The notes under the pieces were generated by a model. The model was not told where the DNA came from. It did no database searches and saw only the letters and a program-made list of their open reading frames with translations. DNA of 64,000 nucleotides from Actinomycetota bacterium. GTDB taxonomy: Bacteria; Actinomycetota; Actinomycetes; S36-B12. The DNA lies in the NCBI GenBank assembly GCA_030645615.1, contig JAUSNB010000053.1, forward strand, positions 62,001-126,000. The letters are read 5' to 3'. Positions 55,047 to 62,466 of this stretch are shown here, in pieces (positions within the stretch are counted from its first letter, which is position 1; every line of letters begins with the position of its first letter). The position numbers were made by a program, and so were the translations under genes.

Positions 55047-55479
55047 GGGGTGCCTCCTCGCTGCCGGTGGACTGGACAAGCTCGACCAGGACCCCGCCGC
55101 AGTCCTTGGGGTGGCAGAAGTTGACGAGTGAGCCGGCCGTGCCGACCTGGGCCTCGTCGTACAGCATCCGGACGCCCGCCGCACGCAGCGTGTCGGCCGC
55201 AGCGGCCACGTCGTCGACGCCGTAGGCGACCTGCTGGATGCCCGGCCCGGAGCGATCCAGGAACTTGGCGATGGTCGACTTCGGGGTGAGCGGTGCCAGC
55301 AGCTGGATGCAGGAGCCCGACCCCCCGACGCCCAGCATCGCCTCCCGGACTCCCTGGCGCTCGTTGACCTCCTCGTGCACGACAGACAGCCCGAACGTGC
55401 GCCCATAGAAGGCGATGGCCTCGTCGAGGTCGGGCACCGCGATGCCCACGTGGTCGATGCGCGTCAGCAGGGATTCCAT
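55039..55479 (-). CDS. mce: methylmalonyl/ethylmalonyl-CoA epimerase
   Basis: 146 aa, vicinal-oxygen-chelate fold. RIDHVGIAVPDLDEAI (metal His), the QLLAPL stretch, GIQQVAYGVDDV (second His) and the final metal Glu in GVLVELVQ. It interconverts the 2S and 2R forms, here connecting Ccr to Ecm. An alternative ATG lies two codons upstream (55485) within a CATAAT promoter-like sequence. Overlaps ccr by 8 nt, so the two are co-translated. Confidence 0.93.
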   Translation of the reverse strand: MESLLTRIDHVGIAVPDLDEAIAFYGRTFGLSVVHEEVNERQGVREAMLGVGGSGSCIQLLAPLTPKSTIAKFLDRSGPGIQQVAYGVDDVAAAADTLRAAGVRMLYDEAQVGTAGSLVNFCHPKDCGGVLVELVQSTGSEEAPHG

Positions 55480-55536
55480 GGGCATTATGTTGTCACCATC
55501 GAACCAGTGGTCGCTGAGCAGAGGTAGGGAACTCGA

Positions 55537-56733
55537 ATGTCGTTCACGAACGGATCGGTCATCGTCGCCGGTGCACGCACGCCGATGGGCCGCCTATTGG
55601 GCTCCCTCAAGGGCTTCAGCGGCGCCCAGTTGGGCGGGGTCGCGATCAAGGCCGCGCTCGAGCGAGCCGGCGTCGCTCCGGACCAGGTCGACTACGTGAT
55701 CATGGGCCAGGTCCTCCAGGCCGGTGCCGGCCAGATCGCCGCCCGGCAGGCGGCAGTCGCCGGCGGGATACCCATGACCGTTCCTGCCTTGACCATCAAC
55801 AAGGTCTGCCTGTCGGGCATCGACGCGATCGCTCTGGCCGACCAGCTCATCCGGGCCGGCGAGTTCGACATTGTCGTCGCCGGTGGGATGGAGTCCATGA
55901 CCAACGCCCCGCACCTGCTGGTCGGGTCGCGTGAAGGGACCAAGTTCGGCGACTGGACGCTCGTGGATTCGATGGCGTTCGACGGGCTCACCTGTGCCTT
56001 CGACCAGTGCGCGATGGGGGAGAGCACGGAGGCGCACAACGGCCGGTACTCGGTCACCCGCGAGGACCAGGACGCCTTCAGCGCGCGATCGCACCGGCTT
56101 GCCGCGGCGGCGGCAGCGTCGGGGGTCTTCGCCGAGGAGATCGCCCCCGTCTCCGTCCCGCAGCGCAAGGGCGACCCGGTCATCGTGTCGACGGACGAGG
56201 GGATCAGGCCGGAGACGACCCCCGAGTCGCTGGCGGCGCTGCGGCCCGCCTTCGCCAAGGACGGCACGATCACGGCCGGCAACGCGTCGCAGATCTCCGA
56301 CGGGGCCGCTGCCGTGGTGGTCATGAGCCGCGCCAAGGCCGAGGAACTCGGGCTGGAGTGGCTCGCCGAGATCGGTGCGCACGGTGTCGTTGCGGGACCC
56401 GATGCCTCGCTGCACGAGCAGCCGGCCAACGCGATCATCAAGGCGTGCGCCCGTGAGGGAATCTCCGTCTCCGATCTCGACCTCGTCGAGATCAACGAGG
56501 CCTTCGCCGCCGTGGGGCTGGTGTCGGCGCGCGCGCTGGGCGTCGATGACGAGATCGTCAACGTCAATGGCGGTGCCATTGCGCTGGGCCATCCGGTCGG
56601 CATGTCGGGGGCGCGCATCGTGCTGCACGCAGCGCTCGAGCTCAAGCGGCGCGGCGGCGGCATCGGGGCGGCGGCCCTGTGCGGCGGCGGCGGCCAGGGC
56701 GATGCCCTGCTCGTCCGCGTTCCCTCGGCCTAG
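55537..56733 (+). CDS. acetyl-CoA C-acetyltransferase (thiolase)
   Basis: 398 aa. Joins two acetyl-CoA to acetoacetyl-CoA. Nucleophile Cys in NKVCLSG, then [11 protein letters not shown], the His of [15 protein letters not shown] and the second Cys of [11 protein letters not shown]. Divergent from the mce-ccr pair (about 55 bp) and followed by meaB, so all belong to one metabolic group. Confidence 0.95.
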   Translation: MSFTNGSVIVAGARTPMGRLLGSLKGFSGAQLGGVAIKAALERAGVAPDQVDYVIMGQVLQAGAGQIAARQAAVAGGIPMTVPALTINKVCLSGIDAIALADQLIRAGEFDIVVAGGMESMTNAPHLLVGSREGTKFGDWTLVDSMAFDGLTCAFDQCAMGESTEAHNGRYSVTREDQDAFSARSHRLAAAAAASGVFAEEIAPVSVPQRKGDPVIVSTDEGIRPETTPESLAALRPAFAKDGTITAGNASQISDGAAAVVVMSRAKAEELGLEWLAEIGAHGVVAGPDASLHEQPANAIIKACAREGISVSDLDLVEINEAFAAVGLVSARALGVDDEIVNVNGGAIALGHPVGMSGARIVLHAALELKRRGGGIGAAALCGGGGQGDALLVRVPSA

Positions 56734-56750
56734 GCCCCCGAGTGAGGGGC

Positions 56751-57695
56751 GTGGCCGCACTCGTCGACGGCGCCCGTGCGGGACGGGCACGCGACATCGC
56801 GCGACTGGTGTCCCTGGTCGAGGACGGTTCGGCCGAGGTCCCTGAGCTCATGAGGGAGCTGGCCGCCCACGGCAATGCCGCTGTGGTGATCGGCATCACG
56901 GGCTCGCCGGGGGTGGGCAAGTCCACGACGACCTCCGCCTTGATCACGGCCCTGCGCGCGCGCGGCAGCCGCGTCGGCGTGCTCGCCGTGGACCCGTCGT
57001 CTCCGTTCTCGGGCGGAGCCCTTCTCGGTGACCGGATCCGCATGCAGGAGCACGCCACGGACGAAGGGGTCTTCATCCGATCGATGGCCTCGCGTGGGCA
57101 TCTCGGCGGCCTGTCGGCGACAACGCCCCAGGCGCTGCGGGTGCTCGAGGCGGCCGGCTTCGACGTCGTCCTGATCGAGACTGTCGGAGTGGGCCAGTCC
57201 GAGGTCGAGGTCGCCGGCTCCGCCGACACCACGCTCGTCCTGCTCGCCCCCGGCATGGGCGACGGGATCCAGGCTGCCAAGGCGGGCATCCTCGAGGTGG
57301 GCGACGTCTTCGCGGTCAACAAGGCCGATCGGGACGGGGCGGATGCCACGGCCCGTGAGCTTCGGGCCATGATCGCCCTCGGCGTGCGGGCGGAGGGCGG
57401 GTGGACCCCGCCGGTCGTGCGCACCGTGGCCTCCACGGGGGAGGGCATCGACGGGCTGCTCGATGCCCTCGACCGTCACCGGGCGTGGCTGGTGGAATCC
57501 GGCGAGCTCGAGGGGCGCAGGGTCAGGCGCGCCCGTGACGAGGTGGAGGCGATCGTGCTGGCCGCACTGCGCCGCCGGCTGGCATCCGGCGAGCTCGCGG
57601 CGCAGTTCGACCGAGCGGCCGCCGACGTGGCAGCGGGCGCCATCGACGCCTACACGGCTGCGGGTGCGCTCGTCGGGCGCCTGGTACAGGACTAG
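56751..57695 (+). CDS. meaB: MeaB, GTPase chaperone of the B12-dependent mutase
   Basis: 314 aa. G3E-family GTPase: P-loop GITGSPGVGKSTTT, VDPSSPFSGGALLGDRIRM, ETVGVGQSEVEV and NKADRDGA. C-terminal dimerisation helices follow. It guards and reactivates adenosylcobalamin mutases and would serve Ecm here. The start is uncertain: GTGs at 56742 and 56751 are in frame; neither has a good ribosome-binding site, and the 5' end may be translated by coupling to the thiolase. Confidence 0.93.
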   Translation: MAALVDGARAGRARDIARLVSLVEDGSAEVPELMRELAAHGNAAVVIGITGSPGVGKSTTTSALITALRARGSRVGVLAVDPSSPFSGGALLGDRIRMQEHATDEGVFIRSMASRGHLGGLSATTPQALRVLEAAGFDVVLIETVGVGQSEVEVAGSADTTLVLLAPGMGDGIQAAKAGILEVGDVFAVNKADRDGADATARELRAMIALGVRAEGGWTPPVVRTVASTGEGIDGLLDALDRHRAWLVESGELEGRRVRRARDEVEAIVLAALRRRLASGELAAQFDRAAADVAAGAIDAYTAAGALVGRLVQD

Positions 57696-57730
57696 CAAAG
57701 CCCGCCGACCTTGAGGTTGGCGGGCTTTGC
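57695..57730 (+). terminator. terminator hairpin after meaB
   Basis: GCAAAGCCCGCCGACC-TTGA-GGTTGGCGGGCTTTGC: a 16-bp stem with one G-T pair, starting at the last base of the meaB stop codon. Confidence 0.8.
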
Positions 57731-57742
57731 CCGGGTCCAGAC

Positions 57743-57768
57743 CCCCGCCGACCTCAAGGTCGGCGGGG
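57743..57768 (-). terminator. terminator hairpin after the I78 lipoprotein gene
   Basis: CCCCGCCGACCT-CA-AGGTCGGCGGGG: a perfect 12-bp stem, 8 bp beyond the end of the minus-strand lipoprotein gene. It shares the core CCGCCGACCT with the adjacent meaB terminator. Confidence 0.75.
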
Positions 57769-57776
57769 TACCGCGG

Positions 57777-58124
57777 CTAGCCCAGCGTGCAGCCGACGAC
57801 GATCCCGTCGGTCACGTCGAAGGTGAAGCGGTCCTCGCGGAAGTCAGTCGTGACGGCTTGCGGCTCGCCATCCAGCGTGCCGATACGGGTCACGTAGCCG
57901 CTGGACTCGGCCAGCGCCTCCGCGGCCTCGACTGTCATAGCGTCGGCAATCAACTGCTCGCACATGGCCGTCATGGCGTCGGCCGGGCTGGTGGGCGTCG
58001 CACTTGCCGATGTCGAGGCTGAGTCGGCTCCGTCGGATGAACTGGAGCAGGCGGTCACACCGCCGAGGACGGCGAGTGCCACCCCGATGCCAGCGAGCGC
58101 GGTGACGACGGGACGGGTGCGCAT
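57777..58124 (-). CDS. lipoprotein with peptidase inhibitor I78-like domain
   Basis: 115 aa. Signal peptide with lipobox LGGVTAC, a Ser/Ala/Thr linker, and a C-terminal ~55-residue domain with SSGYVTRIGTLDGEPQAVTTDFREDRFTFDVTDGIVVGCTLG-type layout (read as YVTRIG, then DFREDRF and a VVG end), as in the I78 serine-peptidase-inhibitor family. It may protect the cell surface from proteases; function not shown. GGAGGA lies 4 nt before the ATG. Confidence 0.8.
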   Translation of the reverse strand: MRTRPVVTALAGIGVALAVLGGVTACSSSSDGADSASTSASATPTSPADAMTAMCEQLIADAMTVEAAEALAESSGYVTRIGTLDGEPQAVTTDFREDRFTFDVTDGIVVGCTLG

Positions 58125-58160
58125 GATTCCTCCAGGGCGGGTCGTGAACTGATGGTGCGG

Positions 58161-58628
58161 CTAGCGGCGCTGCCAGGCACCCGGCTCGCTGAGCATGGCC
58201 GTGACATCGTCGGGAAGCCGGCCATGGGCCACGTCGGCCAGGGAGATCCGCTCGAGCACGTGCCTCATCGACACCCGCACGGCGATCCACACCTCGCGCA
58301 GGTGCTCCGACGCTCCGTGGTAGGCGAGTTCCTCCGGGCGCTGGCCGCGCACGGCGGCGAGCGGGCCGTCGAGCGCGCGCACGACATCGGCGATGGACAC
58401 ATCGGCAGGCTTGCGATCGAGGCGGTAGCCGCCCTCGGCCCCCCGCTGGCTGGTGACGATGCCGGCCTGGCGCAGTTGGCGCAGGATCCCTTCGAGGAAC
58501 TTCAACGGCACTTCCTGCGCCTTCGCGATCGCCTCGCCCTTCACCAGCCGGGTGGGGTTGTCCTCGTAGGCGGCGGCCAGCTCCAGGAGGGCGCGCATGC
58601 CGTAGTCGGCCTTGGCGGAGACGTGCAT
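58161..58628 (-). CDS. Rrf2-family transcription regulator without iron-sulfur cysteines
   Basis: 155 aa. Winged-helix Rrf2 pattern: SAKADYGMRALLELA, then IAKAQEVPLKFLEGILRQLRQAGIV and SQRGAEGGYRLDR. The three Cys that bind the [2Fe-2S] cluster in IscR/NsrR are absent; the protein has no Cys at all, as in the CymR branch that controls sulfur metabolism. It lies on the same strand after the sulfonate-type ABC transporter genes. Start at the ATG with GAGAAT 6 nt upstream. Confidence 0.88.
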   Translation of the reverse strand: MHVSAKADYGMRALLELAAAYEDNPTRLVKGEAIAKAQEVPLKFLEGILRQLRQAGIVTSQRGAEGGYRLDRKPADVSIADVVRALDGPLAAVRGQRPEELAYHGASEHLREVWIAVRVSMRHVLERISLADVAHGRLPDDVTAMLSEPGAWQRR

Positions 58629-58704
58629 CCCAGCATTCTCGCGGGTGCCGCGCCTTCGCCGGTGGACGACCCGCCGGGTCTCCTCGGTCATGTGGCTGCC
58701 GCGC

Positions 58705-59553
58705 TCACGCGACCTCGAGGCCCCTCTTGCGCCGCATGGAGCGCGCATAGGAGGAGAACAGCCCGTCGACCAGCATGCCGATGATGAGGATGACAAGCAT
58801 CGTGGCCAGCAGCAGAGGCGCCTTGGAGAACTGCCGGGCGAACTCCAGGTTGGCGCCCAGCGAGGGGCGCTCGGCGATGATCACGAGCAGTTCGCCCGCC
58901 ATGAGGCTGCGCCATGCGAAGGCCCAGCCCTGGGTGAGCCCGGCGACGTAGGCAGGCATCGCTGCAGGCAGGACGATGTCGCGGTACAGGCTGACCGTCT
59001 TCGCCCCAAGAACAGTGCCGAGGCGGACGAAGGACGGCGGGACGTGGTCGATGCCGGAGATGACGCCGTTGGCGATGCTGGGGGCCGCTCCGAGCACGAC
59101 GACGAAGAGGATCGCCTGCTCGTCGAGTCCGAACAGCAGGATGGCGAGAGGGAACCACGCGATCGAGGGCATGGTCTGCAGCCCGGTGATGAGGCTGCCC
59201 ACGGCCAGCCGCAAGGGCCGGATCCGGGCGACGAGGACCCCGACGGCGGTGCCGATCACGAGCGCCAGCGCGAAGCCGATCACGGCGCGGATCATGGTGG
59301 TCTGGATCGCCGACCAGAAGCGCTCCGTGCCGAGCATGCCCCACAACGTCTGCAGCGTCTCCCCGGGCGAGGGAAGGACGTACGTCGGTCGCCAGCCGGA
59401 CCACACGACTACCTGCCAGATGCCCAGCACGAGGACGATCGCGAGGGCCTTGGGCCAGGCCCAGCCCCACGCCTTCAGCACGAAGCCTGCGTCCGCCTGG
59501 GTCGCTGATGGCCCGTCGACCACGGGGGTGAGGATGCTGCCGTCAGCCGACAT
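58705..59553 (-). CDS. ABC transporter permease, sulfonate/nitrate/taurine type
   Basis: 282 aa, six transmembrane helices, of the SsuC/TauC family. The EAA-like loop is VPPSFVRLGTVLGAKTVSLYRDIVLPAAMPAYVAGL. WAFAWRSLMAGELLV is also characteristic. The ATG lies 11 nt inside the ATPase gene end, so translation is coupled. Confidence 0.9.
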   Translation of the reverse strand: MSADGSILTPVVDGPSATQADAGFVLKAWGWAWPKALAIVLVLGIWQVVVWSGWRPTYVLPSPGETLQTLWGMLGTERFWSAIQTTMIRAVIGFALALVIGTAVGVLVARIRPLRLAVGSLITGLQTMPSIAWFPLAILLFGLDEQAILFVVVLGAAPSIANGVISGIDHVPPSFVRLGTVLGAKTVSLYRDIVLPAAMPAYVAGLTQGWAFAWRSLMAGELLVIIAERPSLGANLEFARQFSKAPLLLATMLVILIIGMLVDGLFSSYARSMRRKRGLEVA

Positions 59554-60325
59554 GAGCGTGCCCCTGATCCTTGAGCCGGGCGGTGAGCGACGCGGCACGG
59601 GTGGCCACGTCGGGGGAGTCCATGACCCGTGGGTGGGGGAGCGGGATCGATTCCTCGTAGACGATCCGGCCCGGGTGGCTGCCCATCAGGACCACGCGGT
59701 CGCCGAGCCGGATGGCCTCGCGCATGTTGTGCGTGACGAAGATGATGGTCAGTCCCTGCGCCCGCCACACGTGCTCGATCTCGTCGTGGAGGTGATCGCG
59801 GGTCATGGCGTCCAAGGCCCCGAGTGGCTCGTCCATGAGAACAATCGGGGCATCCTGGGCCAGGCACCGGGCCAGGGCCACCCGTTGGCGCATGCCTCCG
59901 GACAGCTCGTGGGGCCGCTTGTCGCCCCACCCTTCCAGTCGCACGGCCTCCAGCAGTTCGTCGGCTCGACCCTGACGCTCGCGCTTCGGCATGCCCCGCA
60001 GCTTCAGCGCGAGGGCGACGTTCTGCCGGGCGGTCATCCAGGGCAGCAGCGTGGCCTCCTGGAACATGAAGGCGACCCGGGCGCCGATCTGCATGGTCCC
60101 CGAGGTCGGCTGGTCGAGCCCGGCGACGAGATTGAGCAGCGTGCTCTTGCCGCAGCCGGATGCCCCGACGATGGTGACGAACTCGCCCGCCGCCACGTCG
60201 AGCGACACGTCCTGCAGCGCCACGGTGGAATCGTCGCCACGCCCGAAGACCTTGCCGACGTTGCAGATGCTGAGGATGGGCAGGGCCAGGCCCACGTCCC
60301 CCGCCACGGCCGCGGCGACGGTCAT
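59543..60325 (-). CDS. ABC transporter ATPase, sulfonate/nitrate/taurine type
   Basis: 260 aa. Walker A GASGCGKST, Q-loop FQEATLLPW, signature LSGGMRQRVALARCL, Walker B IVLMDEPLGALD, and the H-loop VTHNMREAI. SsuB/TauB/NrtD type. The ATG overlaps the stop of the binding-protein gene (ATGA). Confidence 0.92.
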   Translation of the reverse strand: MTVAAAVAGDVGLALPILSICNVGKVFGRGDDSTVALQDVSLDVAAGEFVTIVGASGCGKSTLLNLVAGLDQPTSGTMQIGARVAFMFQEATLLPWMTARQNVALALKLRGMPKRERQGRADELLEAVRLEGWGDKRPHELSGGMRQRVALARCLAQDAPIVLMDEPLGALDAMTRDHLHDEIEHVWRAQGLTIIFVTHNMREAIRLGDRVVLMGSHPGRIVYEESIPLPHPRVMDSPDVATRAASLTARLKDQGHAHVG

Positions 60326-61398
60326 GGGGCCGAGACGGCGGGCTTTCCGGCCGCCTTGAGAACTGCGTCGATGGCCGTCAGGTCGTACAGGGTGCCCGGA
60401 ATGCCCCCGGCCGACTCGATCTCGCCTTGGTCCAGGAGCCCGACGGCGACGGCGTGGTCCGCCGAGGCCACCAAGGTGGCCGGCAGCGGGTCGGCCGTGA
60501 ACTCGACCTGCGACCAGGCCTGGTCGAGCACGTCTTGCTCCAGCGCCGAACCGGTCAGGCCCTGGAGCGATGCGTTGACCGCGGCCTTGGCTGCCGCAGG
60601 GTCGTTGGCGATCGCGTCGAGCGCCGCAAGGTGGCCCTCGAGGACTGCCTTGACGATGTCGGGGTGCTGGTCGAGGAACGCCGTGCGCACGATGATGTTC
60701 GTGGTGACGAAGCGGCCCTCGGGCCACAGTGACTTCTCGTCGACGAGGACCGTGGCGCCCGCCTTGAGGTACTCGCTCACCCAGGGCTCGGGCACCCACG
60801 CTCCGTCAATCGTCCCAGCGGCGTAGGCCGCCAGGCCCTCCGCATTGGCCTGCGGCCTGATCGACACGTCGCCGCCGCCCTCGGTGGTGGCCGTCAGTCC
60901 CTGCTGCTGCAGCCAGTGGCGCAGTGCGACGTCCTGAGTGTTGCCCAGTTGCGGCGTCGCAATCGACCGGCCCTTCAGTCCCTGCGCATCGGTGATCCCC
61001 GGTCGAACGACCAGGGCGGCGCCTCCTGACGCGGCCCCGGCGATGACCTTGATCGCCTGACCGCCGGACTGGACGTAGGCATTGATCGTCGGGTTCGGGC
61101 CGATGTACGCGATGTCCAGTGAGTCGGCAAACAGTGCGGTGACCGCGTCAGGCCCGGCATTGAAGGCGGTCGGGGTGACCGTCACCCCGAGGGGCTTCAG
61201 GGCCGCCTTGAACAGGCCTTCCTGCAGGCCGACCAGGGCGGGGGCGTGGGTGAAGTTCGGGAAGAAGCCGAGCCGGACGGTCGACACGTCGTTGGCCGTG
61301 TCGGGCCGGTCGGACGACGCCGACGCGCCGGAGCAGCCGGCCAGCGCAAGCGCGGACGCCAGGGCGGCGGCGATGACCAGGGCTGCGCTCTTGTGCAC
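60322..61398 (-). CDS. ABC transporter substrate-binding lipoprotein (SsuA/NrtA-like)
   Basis: 358 aa. Signal peptide with lipobox LALAGC, then VRLGFFPNFTHAPALVGLQEGLF, FADSLDIAYIGPNPTINAYV, GAASGGAALVVRP and GAWVPEPWVSEYLKAGATVLVD, typical of periplasmic-type sulfonate/nitrate-binding proteins. Substrate is probably an organosulfur compound, given the Rrf2/CymR-like neighbour, but nitrate or a riboflavin/thiamine precursor is possible. GTG start with AGGAGA upstream. Confidence 0.9.
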   Translation of the reverse strand: MHKSAALVIAAALASALALAGCSGASASSDRPDTANDVSTVRLGFFPNFTHAPALVGLQEGLFKAALKPLGVTVTPTAFNAGPDAVTALFADSLDIAYIGPNPTINAYVQSGGQAIKVIAGAASGGAALVVRPGITDAQGLKGRSIATPQLGNTQDVALRHWLQQQGLTATTEGGGDVSIRPQANAEGLAAYAAGTIDGAWVPEPWVSEYLKAGATVLVDEKSLWPEGRFVTTNIIVRTAFLDQHPDIVKAVLEGHLAALDAIANDPAAAKAAVNASLQGLTGSALEQDVLDQAWSQVEFTADPLPATLVASADHAVAVGLLDQGEIESAGGIPGTLYDLTAIDAVLKAAGKPAVSAP

Positions 61399-61407
61399 GG
61401 GATCTCC

Positions 61408-61445
61408 TATATAAAACCGATGGATGTACTAGACAAACTAGGCAA
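61408..61445 (-). promoter_or_regulatory. promoter and direct-repeat operator candidate of the ABC transporter operon
   Basis: An AT-rich island. On the minus strand, -35 TTGTCT (61431-61436), a 17-nt spacer and -10 TATATA (61408-61413). Two adjacent 9-bp direct repeats, ACTAGACAA (61428-61436) and ACTAGGCAA (61437-61445), cover the -35. They could bind the Rrf2 regulator. The -10 touches the AGGAGA ribosome-binding site. Confidence 0.45.
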
Positions 61446-61520
61446 AGCTCGGACGGGTGTCAAGCCAGCCGCGTGACAGGGTGTCGCGGGGCGCCGACCC
61501 TGGTGAGAGAGAATGCCGGC

Positions 61521-62450
61521 ATGGCAAACATCAGCGCCCGTGGCGCCGTCGATCTCGGCGCGCTCGCCACCGCCCGGCAGAACCAGCAGAAGGCCGAACA
61601 GGCCCTGGCCAGCGCCCCCGCCGGGGTCGTCGTCGACGTGACCACGGAGAGCTTCCAAGCCGACGTCATCGACCGCTCCATGACCGTCCCCGTCGTGATC
61701 GACCTGTGGGCCGAATGGTGCGGGCCCTGCAAGCAACTCTCGCCCATACTCGAGCGGCTCGCGGCGGAGTACGCCGGGCGCTGGGTGCTGGCGAAGGTCG
61801 ACATCGATGCCGAGCAGCAGATCGGGGCCGCCTTCAAGGTGCAGTCGATCCCCGCGGTGTTCGCGGTCATCAAGGGCCAGCCGGTGCCGATGTTCCAGGG
61901 AGCCCTGCCCGAGGCGCAGGTGCGCCAGATCCTCGACGAGCTGCTGAAGGTCGCGGCCGAGCAGGGCGTGGACGGGGTCGTCAGCGACCAAACGACACCG
62001 GTCGAGTCGTCCGCCGCCTCCGAGGCGGATACGGACGACTCCGACGAGGCGCTACTGGACCCGAGGTTCGAGGCCGCCTACGAGGCGATCGAGGCGGGTG
62101 ACTGGGCGGGCGCCGCGGCCGCGTACCGGGCCGTGCTCGCTGCGGAGCCGGGCGACGTGGACGCGCAGGCAGGCGTCGCGCTGGTCGGCCTGTACTCCCG
62201 CACGGACGGGATCGAGGAGTCGTCGATCGGCTCGCTGGATGAGGACGCGGCGGCCCTGCTCACGGCCGACTTCGCCGCAATGCGGCAGGAGTGGCCAGCG
62301 GCGTTCGCCGCGGCCATCGGCGTGGTCCGTCGCACGTCGGGCGACGAGCGCGAGGCCGCTCGCTCCCGGGTGCTCGACTACTTCCTGCTGGCCGGCGACG
62401 ATCCGTCGGTGCCGGCCGCCCGCAGCGGCCTGGCCAGCGCCCTGTTCTAG
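61521..62450 (+). CDS. thioredoxin-TPR protein (CnoX/YbbN-like co-chaperone)
   Basis: 309 aa. A thioredoxin domain (about 38-150) with C67-G-P-C70 in LWAEWCGPCKQLSP, an acidic linker, and a C-terminal helical TPR-like domain (about 185-309, FEAAYEAIEAGDWAGAAAAYRAVLAAEPGD). The architecture is that of CnoX, which binds unfolded or chlorine-oxidised proteins; here the active CGPC motif is intact (E. coli CnoX lacks it). The ATG is 6 nt after GAGAAT. It is divergent from the ABC transporter. Confidence 0.9.
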   Translation: MANISARGAVDLGALATARQNQQKAEQALASAPAGVVVDVTTESFQADVIDRSMTVPVVIDLWAEWCGPCKQLSPILERLAAEYAGRWVLAKVDIDAEQQIGAAFKVQSIPAVFAVIKGQPVPMFQGALPEAQVRQILDELLKVAAEQGVDGVVSDQTTPVESSAASEADTDDSDEALLDPRFEAAYEAIEAGDWAGAAAAYRAVLAAEPGDVDAQAGVALVGLYSRTDGIEESSIGSLDEDAAALLTADFAAMRQEWPAAFAAAIGVVRRTSGDEREAARSRVLDYFLLAGDDPSVPAARSGLASALF

Positions 62451-62466
62451 CCCGCCGAAGGGGAGG

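Noticed and set aside
52461-55124. 887-codon plus-strand frame opposite the acyltransferase and ccr genes
   Set aside because: Antisense shadow of two genes with recognisable catalytic motifs.
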